NCBI GenBank assembly: GCA_963791625.1
Contig: CAWBTA010000006.1
Span: 868,001-932,000 of the forward strand
Source: JANMCE01 sp963791625
Lineage (GTDB): Bacteria > Actinomycetota > Acidimicrobiia > Acidimicrobiales > Ilumatobacteraceae
Direction of reading: 5' to 3'
DNA length: 64,000 nucleotides
Made by a program: the position numbers and the translations under genes. Positions 8,349 to 17,159 of this stretch are shown one piece after another. How positions within the stretch are numbered: the stretch's first letter is position 1; every line of letters begins with the position of its first letter. Under the pieces are notes generated by a model. It had not been told where the DNA came from. It saw only the letters and a list, made by a program, of their open reading frames with translations, and did no database searches.

Positions 8349-8837
8349 TCAGACGGTCCAGGTGTTCATCTGGAACGCACCGGCGCGCCAAGCGGTGAGC
8401 GCAGAGTCCAGCACGTCGAGCGGGTGGAACGCCTTCACACCGGGAATGAGGTCATCCTCGCGGAAGCCGTACAGGGCACCCATCGCAAAGCGGCACGCAT
8501 AGATGGTGGCGCCTTCGTTGAGCAGCGTCTGGAGCTGGTTGTTGATGGCCATATGACCGGGGAAGGCCTCCTGGCCCACGGCCGGGAAACCACGGGTACC
8601 GGACGCGAGCAGCACGCCGGGGCCGTAGAGAACGATGGTGACATCGAAGCCTTTTCGGCGCAGACGGGTGGACGTGAGCAGGTTGACGAGGGCGACGGAA
8701 CCTTCGTACGGCACCGTATGGATGAACACGAACGCCTTTTCGCCCTCCTTGGCCTTGATGTCTTCGAAGATCTTTTCTTCGGTGTTGAACAGCACTTCAC
8801 CCTTGGCGGGGATCGGATTATTCACGGTCTTCGGCAT
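8349..8837 (-). CDS. MSMEG_0572/Sll0783-type (NitB-like) DsrE-fold protein
   Basis: A 162-residue protein resembling the nitrogen-starvation-response family found in Nit1C gene clusters (FVFIHTVPYEGSVALVNLL, LYGPGVLLASGTRGFP, ending AFQMNTWTV). The fold is DsrE-like and the biochemical role is unknown. In Nit1C clusters the gene normally lies next to a nitrilase; here it is the last gene of an operon with a flavoprotein. GGAGAA at 8844-8849 is a good ribosome site for ATG 8837. Confidence 0.8.
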   Translation of the reverse strand: MPKTVNNPIPAKGEVLFNTEEKIFEDIKAKEGEKAFVFIHTVPYEGSVALVNLLTSTRLRRKGFDVTIVLYGPGVLLASGTRGFPAVGQEAFPGHMAINNQLQTLLNEGATIYACRFAMGALYGFREDDLIPGVKAFHPLDVLDSALTAWRAGAFQMNTWTV

Positions 8838-8887
8838 TGCTGGTTCTCCTTGATGATGGTGTGGGTTGGTGCGGGATCAAAGAACGG

Positions 8888-9160
8888 TCACACAGCCGGA
8901 CCGTTTGGCTTTCGCTCACGCGGTGACCACTGTTGACGGTGGCTACCGGGCATGAGTTGAAGCACTTTGGATCGCAACGACCACGGCAGGACGCGGTAGA
9001 TCGGTGCGAAAACCTTGGTGAAGAATTTCCCCTTGGCCCCGAGGGCGGGGAGTGGTGCGGCCAGGTCGTTCGCTTTCGCCACCCGTTGCTGCGCCGTGAT
9101 GAGCAGATGCTTCTCGGCATTCACTCGCAACCAGGTGGGGAATGCACTCGGCCTGGCCAC
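8888..9160 (-). CDS. small basic hypothetical protein
   Basis: A 90-residue basic protein with a hydrophobic/aromatic stretch (FAPIYRVLPW). Its GTG start shares a base with the flavoprotein stop (TAGTG), so it is translationally coupled to that gene. No family was recognised. Location between the flavoprotein and the NitB-like gene suggests a role with them. Confidence 0.6.
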   Translation of the reverse strand: MARPSAFPTWLRVNAEKHLLITAQQRVAKANDLAAPLPALGAKGKFFTKVFAPIYRVLPWSLRSKVLQLMPGSHRQQWSPRERKPNGPAV

Positions 9161-10494
9161 TAGCGCTTGACCTTGCTGAGGCCGTTCTGGGCGGCGAGGG
9201 CGATGGGCTCGTTGAGCGCACCGATGGGAGGGGAGTAGACGTTCTCCATATAGGCCAGGTCTTCCAGCGTGATGCCGGTCTTGACGGCCATGGCCAGGAA
9301 GTCGGCCCGCTCTTTGATGCCTTCGCCACCCACCATTTGGGCACCGATGAGTCGCAGTGATTTCGGCTCGGCCAACAGCTTCACCTTGATTGGTTTCATG
9401 CCGGGGAAGTAGCGGGCTCGGCTGATGCCTTGCGCCACCCCCATGACGAACGGAATGCCAAGTGCCGTGGCCGCGGTTTCACCGAAGTTCACGCCGCCGA
9501 TCATCCACTTGCCGGCCACCATGCCCCAGGGGATGTAGACCGGCTGGTACTCACGCTGACCACCGCCGGCATTGATGCCGGCGACCTTGCCCTGCGAATA
9601 GGCGTGGGATCCCGTGAGTCCCTGCACGCCCACGTTGGTCACGCCAAGCGGGATCTCGGTGACGTCGCCCGCCGCGTACACGCCGGCGATGTTCGTCTCC
9701 ATGCGCTTGTTGACGATGATGCCGCCCGTCGGCCCGGTCTTCAATCCGGCTCGTGCACCGAGTTCGTTGTTGGGCACCTTCTTGGTGCAGATGACGGCCA
9801 GGTCGCAGGGGATCTCGCCTTCGGAGGTTTTCACCGCACGAATCTTGCCCTCACCGACGAAACCTTCAAGCGTGACGCCGTAGTGCATGTGGACCCCGGC
9901 TTCGGCCCACGTCTTTTGCACCGGCTCGACAATGTCCGGGTCGGCCAGATCGCTCATGGCCCACGGCCGGGTATCGACCACGTGGACTTCGATGCCGCGG
10001 TGGATCATCGCCTCGATCATCTCCATGCCAAGCGGCGTGGCTTCGATGATGACGGCCACCTTGGTGTTGTCGAGTGTCTTGTCCCACTCCATGGCCCGAC
10101 GGATGTTTTTGACGTAGTAGAGACCCTCGAGATCACCACCCGGCACGCCCGGATCGGCATAGTTGAAACCCGTGGCGACGATCAGGCGGTCGTACGCAAC
10201 CTCGCCTTCACCTTCAACGCGTATGCGTCGATTGGCGAAATCGAGGCCAGTCACGGTGGTCTCGTAGTGGATGTCAATTCCCTGGTTGGCGTATTGCTCC
10301 TTGGTGGCGAGGAACAGCGACTGGAAGTCAGTGATTTCCTTGCCATGCACGTAGGGGATGCCGCACGGGCTGTAAGCGGCGTCCTCATACTCGGTGTAGA
10401 CAATCACCTCGCCGCTGGGGTTTGCACCCTTGAACGCGCCGGCGGCACCGATGCCCGCAGCCCCGCCGCCGACCACTACTGTTCTTACGGCCAT
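9160..10494 (-). CDS. FAD/NAD(P)-dependent disulfide oxidoreductase of the CoA-disulfide reductase/NADH oxidase group
   Basis: A 444-residue flavoprotein. An N-terminal FAD-binding GxGxxG-type site (VVGGGAAGIGAAGA) is followed by the single redox cysteine Cys44 in YSPCGIPY, typical of CoA-disulfide reductases and NADH oxidases/peroxidases. The second FAD motif (AGVYAAGDVTEI) and a C-terminal dimerisation domain follow. ATG 10494 has an AGGGGAA ribosome site. It leads an operon with the small protein and the NitB-like gene and is divergent from the XRE-cupin gene. It is not the monooxygenase-like flavoprotein usual in Nit1C clusters. Confidence 0.85.
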   Translation of the reverse strand: MAVRTVVVGGGAAGIGAAGAFKGANPSGEVIVYTEYEDAAYSPCGIPYVHGKEITDFQSLFLATKEQYANQGIDIHYETTVTGLDFANRRIRVEGEGEVAYDRLIVATGFNYADPGVPGGDLEGLYYVKNIRRAMEWDKTLDNTKVAVIIEATPLGMEMIEAMIHRGIEVHVVDTRPWAMSDLADPDIVEPVQKTWAEAGVHMHYGVTLEGFVGEGKIRAVKTSEGEIPCDLAVICTKKVPNNELGARAGLKTGPTGGIIVNKRMETNIAGVYAAGDVTEIPLGVTNVGVQGLTGSHAYSQGKVAGINAGGGQREYQPVYIPWGMVAGKWMIGGVNFGETAATALGIPFVMGVAQGISRARYFPGMKPIKVKLLAEPKSLRLIGAQMVGGEGIKERADFLAMAVKTGITLEDLAYMENVYSPPIGALNEPIALAAQNGLSKVKR

Positions 10495-10538
10495 AATGTT
10501 TCCCCTGGTGCTCTTCGGCCCAGGCAAGGGCCAACGGC

Positions 10539-10563
10539 GTTTACTATCGTCTGCATCATAAAC
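10539..10563. promoter_or_regulatory. island regulatory element A (TTTACTATCGTC)
   Basis: Divergent promoter region of the flavoprotein operon and the XRE-cupin gene. It holds TTTACTATCGTC (10540-10551), containing the -10-like TACTAT, and an outer inverted repeat GTTTA-N15-TAAAC. Related copies occur near 17964, 20567 and 21270. Confidence 0.5.
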
Positions 10564-10571
10564 ACTTTCCT

Positions 10572-11294
10572 ATGACACCGCGTCCACTGCCCACAAAGGT
10601 TCATTCTGTGGAAACACCGACCACATCCCGCAAGCCCAGAGCCAAGCGAGTCGTGGTTGCCCCCATTGCGAAAACCGCCAGTGGTCAGGGCGTCGATGGC
10701 GGGCCCGGACAGCCGTCCGGCGTGAACGGGCTCGAGGAAATTGTCGATTCGATCGGCCCGAAACTGCGCGAGCTCCGGGTGCAGCGGGGCATGTCCTTGC
10801 AGCAGCTGGCTGAGCGTTCCGATGTGTCGGCCGCTGCCATTCACAAGATCGAACGCAGCGGCATGGTTCCCACTATCACCACGCTGCTGAAGATCGCCGG
10901 CGCGCTGAATCGCCCCGTGTCGTACTTCGTGGAAGAGACCCAGTCCGACAACCGACCGGTGTCGTTTATCCCGGCGGGCAGTCGTCGGCCGTTGTTCACC
11001 AGCCATCAGGGCATCGACCTGGCTGGCATCTCTGGTCCGTACGGGCGGTTCTTTTTGGCTGGCGCCCTATCCACCATCGACGTCGACGCCAGCAGCGGCA
11101 AGCGCCCCATGGAGCATCCTGGCGAAGAACTTCTCTACATGCTCGAGGGTGTGCTCGAACTCGATGTCGACGGCGAGCGCTACCGCCTCACGGCAGGCGA
11201 CGCGTTGCACTTCCGCACCGATCGTCCCCACCGATGGAGCAACCCCGGCACTGTGCCCGCGAAAGCGGTCTGGTTGGCGCTCCGCCCGTTCTAG
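10572..11294 (+). CDS. XRE-family regulator with C-terminal cupin domain
   Basis: A 240-residue transcription factor. A disordered basic N-terminus (1-55) is followed by a helix-turn-helix (about 62-116: RELRVQRGMSLQQLAERSDVSAAAIHKIERSG) and a cupin sensor domain (about 165-237: HPGEELLYMLEGVLEL, PHRWSNPG). Such proteins usually sense a small metabolite. It is divergent from the flavoprotein operon and near the middle of the island, so it is the best candidate for local control through the shared element. GTG 10608 is an alternative start. Confidence 0.85.
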   Translation: MTPRPLPTKVHSVETPTTSRKPRAKRVVVAPIAKTASGQGVDGGPGQPSGVNGLEEIVDSIGPKLRELRVQRGMSLQQLAERSDVSAAAIHKIERSGMVPTITTLLKIAGALNRPVSYFVEETQSDNRPVSFIPAGSRRPLFTSHQGIDLAGISGPYGRFFLAGALSTIDVDASSGKRPMEHPGEELLYMLEGVLELDVDGERYRLTAGDALHFRTDRPHRWSNPGTVPAKAVWLALRPF

Positions 11295-11316
11295 AACGGT
11301 CCCACTGGCCGCTCGA

Positions 11317-12021
11317 CTACAGGCTGAGCGCGAGCCGCAGGCCCAGGAGTAGGTCGTGTCCCGAGGTGGCACCAACAGCGGCCACTGCCTGCTCGGCGTC
11401 ATGGGTGGGATGCCCGGCGGCCAGGGCGAGAAGCAGATCATGAACCGGTTCGATGGAGTGGCCGTTCGCCGCCCACCTGAGGAACGACTTCGAGATGTCG
11501 TGCGTGCGGTCGGTGTCGGCGGCTGCACAAAGTTGGGACGGGGAGAAGCGCTGCGTCAGTGAGGCGACGAGCAGGATCCCAGCGAGCACGTCATCACCCG
11601 ACGGGGTGAGCCCGGGCCCGAGACCAGCAAGATGTCTCACTGTTCCCACGAGATCGTGGTCCTTCAGGGCCTCGTTCGCTCGCCGCACGGCGGCGCTCCC
11701 GGCCAGAGCGGAGGCATCTGCGCTCGGCAGCGAGGGACGTGAGCGCAGCAGAGCCATGCCATTGATACGTGCGGGCGACCAGCAGCGGTGCTGGCCTTCG
11801 CCGATCGGTTCAAGGAACAAGGATTGGCCGACCTCCATCGGCGGAATCTGCTGCATTCGAAGGTGCAGAGGCCCGCGGGGAACCTCGGCGGTCACGATGG
11901 CAACGACATCGGAGTCGAGCTGTAGGTAGGTCGCCTTTGAGAAGACGGCGAGCACACTGGCAGTCGAGCCGCCCGACAGATGGGGTTCCCATGCCAGGCC
12001 GACGTCGATGGCTTTGATCAC
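11317..12021 (-). CDS. DUF2877 protein, AllH-like carbamoyltransferase component
   Basis: A 234-residue protein with the DUF2877 signature LAGLGPGLTPSGDDVLAGIL. In E. coli the DUF2877 protein AllH (YlbF) works with AllF (FdrA) and AllG (YlbE) as oxamate carbamoyltransferase, which phosphorolyses an N-carbamoyl compound to carbamoyl phosphate. GTG 12021 overlaps the DUF1116 stop (GTGA), so the two are coupled. It is the last gene of a six-gene operon. The actual carbamoyl acceptor here is unknown. Confidence 0.8.
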   Translation of the reverse strand: MIKAIDVGLAWEPHLSGGSTASVLAVFSKATYLQLDSDVVAIVTAEVPRGPLHLRMQQIPPMEVGQSLFLEPIGEGQHRCWSPARINGMALLRSRPSLPSADASALAGSAAVRRANEALKDHDLVGTVRHLAGLGPGLTPSGDDVLAGILLVASLTQRFSPSQLCAAADTDRTHDISKSFLRWAANGHSIEPVHDLLLALAAGHPTHDAEQAVAAVGATSGHDLLLGLRLALSL

Positions 12022-13427
12022 GTCATCTGACGGTCGAGCGCAAGGAGGGCATCCCGAAAGCACGACAGCGGCGCTTCGGCGACGCCGGCACCGATCTGGC
12101 CGGACCCGTCGGAAACGTGGAGGATGCCGGTCGTGACCTTCGGCGTGATGCTGAGTTCGACGACCTTGCGAATGTCGACACCGACCGGGGTGCCGCGGAA
12201 ATCCAGCATCGGGATTTTGAATCGTGAACTTCGCCCGGCGCAGATCAGATCCATCTCCTCGGTCGTGGCGAGGGCATCGTTCATGGTGCCGCCCACAAAC
12301 GCGGCAACTGAGGGAGACCCACCCGCGGCGGGTCCGCCCAGACCGACCAGCTCGAGCACGGCGCTGTCACCCACATCTTTCGCCGCCGTCTCCGGTCCCT
12401 GCCCGGCGTAGTAGAGGGCCTGGCCAATCGGCGGCGCTGGGCACAAGTACCACGTGTCCGAGCCCGCCACACGAATGCCGAAGTCGGTGCCGTTGCGCGA
12501 CATGGTGGTGACGATGGAGGAGCCGGTGACGCTCATAGCCGACCCGGTGACGGCGCGGGCCGCTCCCATGGCGGCGGTGAGGAAGAACAGGTGGTTGGAC
12601 GCCAACCACGTGGCCAGATCGATGCGTCGAGGGTCGGCGAGCTTCATCAGATGGGGGAGTAGGTTGCGGATGAACAGGTTGGTGGATGCCTGGGTACGGA
12701 TATGGACGTCATCACCCATCTGCACGCCCTGCGCAGCCCAACCGAACACGTCAATCGGCCCATGGGATTGGATCGCCTCATTGAGCAACGGACCTGCGAT
12801 CTGTTCGAGGAACTGCAGGCGAGCAATGGATGAAGGCGTCTCCCGGCCGAACCACTGCACCTCGCCGGGGCCCTGGTTGACCGGCGCGAACGCTCGGTTT
12901 GCGCCGGACGGATTATCGACGACCCACACCGGCATGGACGGGCCGAGCGCGGTCACCATCGGTACCGCGGTGTCGTGAAGGTTGGCCGAATCGAGCGCGA
13001 TGTGGCCGCCGGCCAACATGGCATCGGCACGCTCGATGGTGTCGGTCCACCCTTCCGCAACCACGGCCGCGCGCATGGAGCGGCGCAGCGGATCGCATGC
13101 GTCGGCGTACGCGATCGGAGGTCCGCAGTGGATCAGCATCTTGCCCTCGAGCCCGGGTACAACCGTGCCGGCGGCCGAGACCCCGACGATGCTCGGGCTC
13201 GCTTCAAGGCGTTTGAGGACTTCGACGTTGGCCGCATCGATGGTGGCGGCATGCTGGCCGTACAGACGTGTGAGTGCGGCCACCAGATGCATGTCGCCAC
13301 CAGCCGGAATGCGCCAGTCAACCGACGCGACCGGGTGGCCCTGGTCGTTCACGGCGTCGGCGAACAGCGAGAGGCCGACGTTCACGACCGAGGCCGACGT
13401 GGGAAGGGTGGGGATGACGCTCGTCAT
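12018..13427 (-). CDS. DUF1116 protein, AllG-like carbamoyltransferase component
   Basis: A 469-residue member of the DUF1116 family (YlbE/AllG). Recognisable stretches include VLKRLEASPSIVGVSAAGTVVPGL, GAANRAFAP-type and MGDDVHIRTQASTNLF. It is thought to form the oxamate-type carbamoyltransferase with FdrA and DUF2877 proteins. Its ATG overlaps the stop of the ASL-like gene (ATGA). The FdrA partner is about 9 kb away in another operon of the island. Confidence 0.85.
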   Translation of the reverse strand: MTSVIPTLPTSASVVNVGLSLFADAVNDQGHPVASVDWRIPAGGDMHLVAALTRLYGQHAATIDAANVEVLKRLEASPSIVGVSAAGTVVPGLEGKMLIHCGPPIAYADACDPLRRSMRAAVVAEGWTDTIERADAMLAGGHIALDSANLHDTAVPMVTALGPSMPVWVVDNPSGANRAFAPVNQGPGEVQWFGRETPSSIARLQFLEQIAGPLLNEAIQSHGPIDVFGWAAQGVQMGDDVHIRTQASTNLFIRNLLPHLMKLADPRRIDLATWLASNHLFFLTAAMGAARAVTGSAMSVTGSSIVTTMSRNGTDFGIRVAGSDTWYLCPAPPIGQALYYAGQGPETAAKDVGDSAVLELVGLGGPAAGGSPSVAAFVGGTMNDALATTEEMDLICAGRSSRFKIPMLDFRGTPVGVDIRKVVELSITPKVTTGILHVSDGSGQIGAGVAEAPLSCFRDALLALDRQMT

Positions 13428-14941
13428 GACGATCCTCCGGAAACAAGAGATGAAGGAGACTGCGCGATCTCCGAAGCCAGACGGCGGAGCGCTTCCTCCG
13501 CTGTGTCGAACCGGTGGGTGCGTGCCTCGGCTTGGGCGCGCATCGCCTCGACTTGGGCGCGAACATCGGTGATCATGGCCTGCATGGGATGGGCGGCCGC
13601 GCCGCCGGGGGCAATACGGGTTGCCACGATGGCTGCGGGATCGAGCGCGGCAGCGAGGTCGCTTGGCTTCAGGCCGAGTGGCCGGCCGAGGGTGGTCATC
13701 GCTGCCGCGTCAAGATCGGCTGTCGTCATGTCAACGGCGCTTCGGCCGCTCGCCGCCACCTCTCGGACTGCCGCGCCGACCGTTCGGTAGGCGGCGCGAT
13801 AGTCGAGGTCGCACCACAGCATGACCTGTTCGGCCACGTCGGCGGCCTGACTGAAGCCGCCGCCAAGTTCCTCCCGAAGTCGCTCCTTGTTGAAGCTGAT
13901 CGTCTCCACGACGCCTTGCGAAAGGTCGGTCATGCGCCTCATCTGGTCGAGCAACAGGGGCACTTCTCCGTACGCGAAGATGAGGGAATCGCTGCGCGCT
14001 GACGGACTCTTCTGTACTGCCAACAAGCCGGTCACATGGCCGATGACCACACCGGTGGCGCCGCGGATCATGGAAAGAGCGTACGGGTTGTGCTTCTGCG
14101 GCATCAGGATGCTGGAACGGCTGTACTCATCAGCCAGGTTCGCGTAGTCGAACTCACTGCTGGCAAAGATCTCCAGATCTTCGGCGAGCGACGTTTGGGT
14201 GGTGGCGAGGCTGGCGGCAGCTGACGCGAGTTGGATGAGGCCGTCCACCTGCCACATGGCGTCGCGGGTGTTGGTAATGATCCGGTCGAAGCCGAGCAGG
14301 TCACTGACGGTGTGCCGATCATCGGTGAGCCGAGTGCCGTTGACGCAGCCGGCGCCGCTGGGGCTGCTGTTGATCCAGTCGATGACATCGCACAGCCGCT
14401 TCGCGTCTCGCAACACCGGATAGGCAAACGAGATCAGGTAGTGGCCAAGGGTGGAAGGTTGTGCCTGTTGCAAGTACGTGTGATCGGCGAACAGTGTGTC
14501 GGCGTTGGCTTCTGCCTGTTCGGCCAGTGCCAGTGCCAGATCAGTTGCAGATGCGACAAGTTGATTCACCTCTCGACGGAGGAAGAGGCGGAACGCGATA
14601 CGGGTCGCTTCCCGACGTGGTCGTCCGGCATGCAGCCAGCCAGCGTGGTCACCGATCTTTTCTACGAAGAGACGTTCGCGGGAGTTGTACGGCTCGCCAT
14701 CAGCCGGGTCGTAGCCGAAGTCATCAGGATCAACATCGTCGGCCTCGATCAACACCGTGAGCAGCGCCCTGGCGGCATCGATGGGGACGATACCGAGCCG
14801 ATGGAGCGCAATCACATGAGCCATGTCGGCGTGGTTGAGGCCGCGGTGCAGCATGGCCGAGCCGGCGCTTTCGTAGGCGTAGGCGGCAGCGATCAGTTCC
14901 GGCGCCGGTCCGCGTTTGGGGAAGCCTTGGCGGCTCGTCAT
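13424..14941 (-). CDS. argininosuccinate-lyase-like enzyme of the fumarase/aspartase superfamily
   Basis: A 505-residue lyase. The superfamily signature SSILMPQKHNP is at about 276-286, and the His154-Thr155 region (DHTYLQQAQPSTLGH) matches argininosuccinate lyase. The argininosuccinate-binding segment is altered (AGRPRREATRI in place of the usual AGRSRND), so a different N-substituted substrate is likely. It is coupled by ATGA overlaps to the lyase before it and the DUF1116 gene after it. Such enzymes release fumarate or an analogue by C-N cleavage, or run the reverse addition. Confidence 0.8.
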   Translation of the reverse strand: MTSRQGFPKRGPAPELIAAAYAYESAGSAMLHRGLNHADMAHVIALHRLGIVPIDAARALLTVLIEADDVDPDDFGYDPADGEPYNSRERLFVEKIGDHAGWLHAGRPRREATRIAFRLFLRREVNQLVASATDLALALAEQAEANADTLFADHTYLQQAQPSTLGHYLISFAYPVLRDAKRLCDVIDWINSSPSGAGCVNGTRLTDDRHTVSDLLGFDRIITNTRDAMWQVDGLIQLASAAASLATTQTSLAEDLEIFASSEFDYANLADEYSRSSILMPQKHNPYALSMIRGATGVVIGHVTGLLAVQKSPSARSDSLIFAYGEVPLLLDQMRRMTDLSQGVVETISFNKERLREELGGGFSQAADVAEQVMLWCDLDYRAAYRTVGAAVREVAASGRSAVDMTTADLDAAAMTTLGRPLGLKPSDLAAALDPAAIVATRIAPGGAAAHPMQAMITDVRAQVEAMRAQAEARTHRFDTAEEALRRLASEIAQSPSSLVSGGSS

Positions 14942-16287
14942 CGCTCACCGAGAAGGGATCGGACGCGAGTCAGAGTCGTCGTCACGTCATGCGAGGCCAG
15001 GGGAGCGTCGGTCTCGGCCACGCACGCTGCCGCTTGCTCCGCGGTCAGCAGGCCGGCGTAAACAACTGCGTCAGCCAGCGATCGGCGGTTTCGCTGAGCT
15101 TCGGCCAAGAGCAGCTGCAGTTGGGCCTGAGCGGCATGTTTGCCCAGCTTGGGGGCCAAGGCACTCAACAAGCGTTCCGACGAGAGATGGCCGCTGCTTG
15201 CCTCGATGTTGGCGATCATTCGGGCAACATCGACCTCGAGCCCGTCGATCAGATCGCGGGCCATCGCCACGGCTGTGCACGTCAGCAGACAAACCTCGGG
15301 TAGAGCGAACCATTCGGCCTTCCAACTGCGTCCGTCGCGCTCGTGGAGTTGCACCATGGCTTCCAACATCACCGCCGACTGCGAGCGAACGATACGGGCC
15401 AGTGTGTCGAGGTGCTCACCGCGTTCGGGGTTGCGCTTGTGCGGCATGGTGATGCTGCCGACGGCGTCGGCCGTCGTGGGCTCGCGCAGTTCGCCGATCT
15501 CGGGGCGCTGTAGTTCCATCACCTCGTTGCCGATGCGGGCGAGAGTTGCGGTGATCATGGCCAGCAGGTGCGTGAACTCGGCCCCACGATCGCGGCTGGT
15601 GGTCCAACTGATACCGGGGTCGACCAGACCCAGTCGAGCGCAGAACGACGCGCGTAGCGCTGGCCCGTCTGTGCCGAAGAAGCCGAGCGTTCCCACCGCG
15701 CCGCCGAGTTGGCCGACGAACCATCGTGACCCACCCTCGGTGAGTCGGATGAGGTGTCGGGCGAGTTCGTCGGCCCACGACGCGGCTTTCAATCCGAATG
15801 TGATCGGCGCGCCCGGCTGTCCGTGTGTCCGCCCGGCCATGGCCGTGGCGCGATGGGTGTCGGCCAGGCTGGCGAGCGAGGCGAGTGTCGACCGAAGGTC
15901 ACGTTCCACCAGGCTGGCCGTGCGTCGCATGGCAAGCGATGTGCCGGTGTCGGTGACATCCTGCACGGTGACGCCGTAGTAGACGTGCTCGGCGGCATCG
16001 GTCGGCAGAATCTGCTTCAGTCCGTTGATGAGGCCAAGGGTGGAATGCGAGGTGCGTCGGGTTTCACTGGCCACGAAGTCCAGGTCGAGCTGGTCTACCT
16101 GAGCGCCGACCCGGATGGCCTTGGCCGAGGTGGACGAAATGATGCCGAGTTCGGCTTGGGCATCGGCCAGCGCAACGAGCACATCGAGCCACGTCTGGAC
16201 CCGCGCGTTGTCATCGAAGATGGCTCGTGCTTCGTCGGTGCCCCAGAGATGCGCGTAGGCCGCGCTGTCGGTTAGACGGGCGCCCAT
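14938..16287 (-). CDS. adenylosuccinate-lyase/CMLE-family lyase
   Basis: A 449-residue enzyme of the fumarase/aspartase superfamily. Signature GSITMPHKRNP lies at residues 277-287, closer to 3-carboxymuconate cycloisomerase and PurB-like paralogues than to housekeeping PurB. The catalytic-region GRTHGQPGAPITFG is at 152-165. ATG 16287 is chosen by similarity; it overlaps the upstream gene by 16 bases. Two different superfamily lyases side by side in one operon suggest sequential or paired elimination steps. Confidence 0.8.
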   Translation of the reverse strand: MGARLTDSAAYAHLWGTDEARAIFDDNARVQTWLDVLVALADAQAELGIISSTSAKAIRVGAQVDQLDLDFVASETRRTSHSTLGLINGLKQILPTDAAEHVYYGVTVQDVTDTGTSLAMRRTASLVERDLRSTLASLASLADTHRATAMAGRTHGQPGAPITFGLKAASWADELARHLIRLTEGGSRWFVGQLGGAVGTLGFFGTDGPALRASFCARLGLVDPGISWTTSRDRGAEFTHLLAMITATLARIGNEVMELQRPEIGELREPTTADAVGSITMPHKRNPERGEHLDTLARIVRSQSAVMLEAMVQLHERDGRSWKAEWFALPEVCLLTCTAVAMARDLIDGLEVDVARMIANIEASSGHLSSERLLSALAPKLGKHAAQAQLQLLLAEAQRNRRSLADAVVYAGLLTAEQAAACVAETDAPLASHDVTTTLTRVRSLLGER

Positions 16288-17153
16288 GTCGCATCTGCCT
16301 GGCGGGCCAGTGAGACGAGTGCTTCGCGGACCTGCGCGAGGGTGGCACCCCACGGTACGACGGCTGAGGGGTGACCGTCGACGGGTGTGGTCACGATGTC
16401 CGATTCCAGCAGGCAGCACTTGGTCAGCAGTGGCCCGGTTCCGACGCTCGGCATGTCGCGCGGGCAGGTGTCGACAAAGTCAGGGTTTTCGCCGTAGAAC
16501 CACCGGTGTATCTCGCGCGATCGGGCACAGCCGAGCAACGTCCAATCGGAGTGGACCGGGCGCTGATCGAGGTACGACGTGACACCGGACGCCATTTCGA
16601 TACCGGCGCCACGGCATGGCAATAACACGTCACCCGTGGTCGGAGCGAGGCTATGGAGATCGATCTGTTCCACTTGCAACAACATGGGCGGAAGATCTTC
16701 AGCGAGGTCGAGCACCCGTTGTGCCTGCTCGGCCAGCTTGGCCGGATAAGGGGGCACGACTTCACGTACGCGCACTCGGATCGGCGCGGGATCGAGGAGG
16801 AAGCTCACGTGGCTATAGCGACCTTCCACGACGAGACACCGAGCGGCGGGGTAGTCGTCTACCACTTGCGCCAACTGCGATGGCACGGCAGTGTCGAGGT
16901 CGGACCGCTGCACGTAGACCGTCTCGTGAGGTAGGGCCAGTACTCGTACCGACGCGGCGGGTGAGAACAGCGGCTCAATTTCGGTTGGCGTCACTTCGAC
17001 GAGCGCCGTTGTATCACCGTGGCGGGCAACGATATAACGCGTTCTGCGGTAGCACTCGCGTCCCAGGAAATGTGCCGTGAGTGATTCGGCCGTCAAGGTG
17101 AACGACACCTCAGCAACCGACACGTGTCGGTAGGCGTCGGGCCGAGTGTTCAT
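16272..17153 (-). CDS. conserved-looking cysteine-containing protein, family not recognised
   Basis: A 293-residue soluble protein. The N-terminal part is beta-rich (VSFTLTAESLTAHFLG, RTRYIVARHGDTTALVEVTP). The C-terminal part has scattered cysteines in ordered contexts: LLPCRGAG, LLGCARSREIHRWFYG, DTCPRD and KCCLLE, which could bind metal or a cofactor. It is co-translated with the ComA-like gene (six-base gap with a GGAGG site) and overlaps the lyase downstream. Function cannot be assigned; it is probably part of the same pathway. Confidence 0.7.
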   Translation of the reverse strand: MNTRPDAYRHVSVAEVSFTLTAESLTAHFLGRECYRRTRYIVARHGDTTALVEVTPTEIEPLFSPAASVRVLALPHETVYVQRSDLDTAVPSQLAQVVDDYPAARCLVVEGRYSHVSFLLDPAPIRVRVREVVPPYPAKLAEQAQRVLDLAEDLPPMLLQVEQIDLHSLAPTTGDVLLPCRGAGIEMASGVTSYLDQRPVHSDWTLLGCARSREIHRWFYGENPDFVDTCPRDMPSVGTGPLLTKCCLLESDIVTTPVDGHPSAVVPWGATLAQVREALVSLARQADATWAPV

Positions 17154-17159
17154 GAGCCA

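Noticed and set aside
9430..10575. A 381-codon plus-strand frame opposite the flavoprotein gene
   Set aside because: It is a His/Asp/Val-rich mirror of a well-conserved oxidoreductase; no start signal or family.
14231..15061. A 276-codon plus-strand frame opposite the two lyases
   Set aside because: Antisense shadow of two conserved coupled genes.
13424..16287. Housekeeping argH and purB
   Set aside because: Substrate segments differ from true argininosuccinate and adenylosuccinate lyases, and the genes sit in the island operon.
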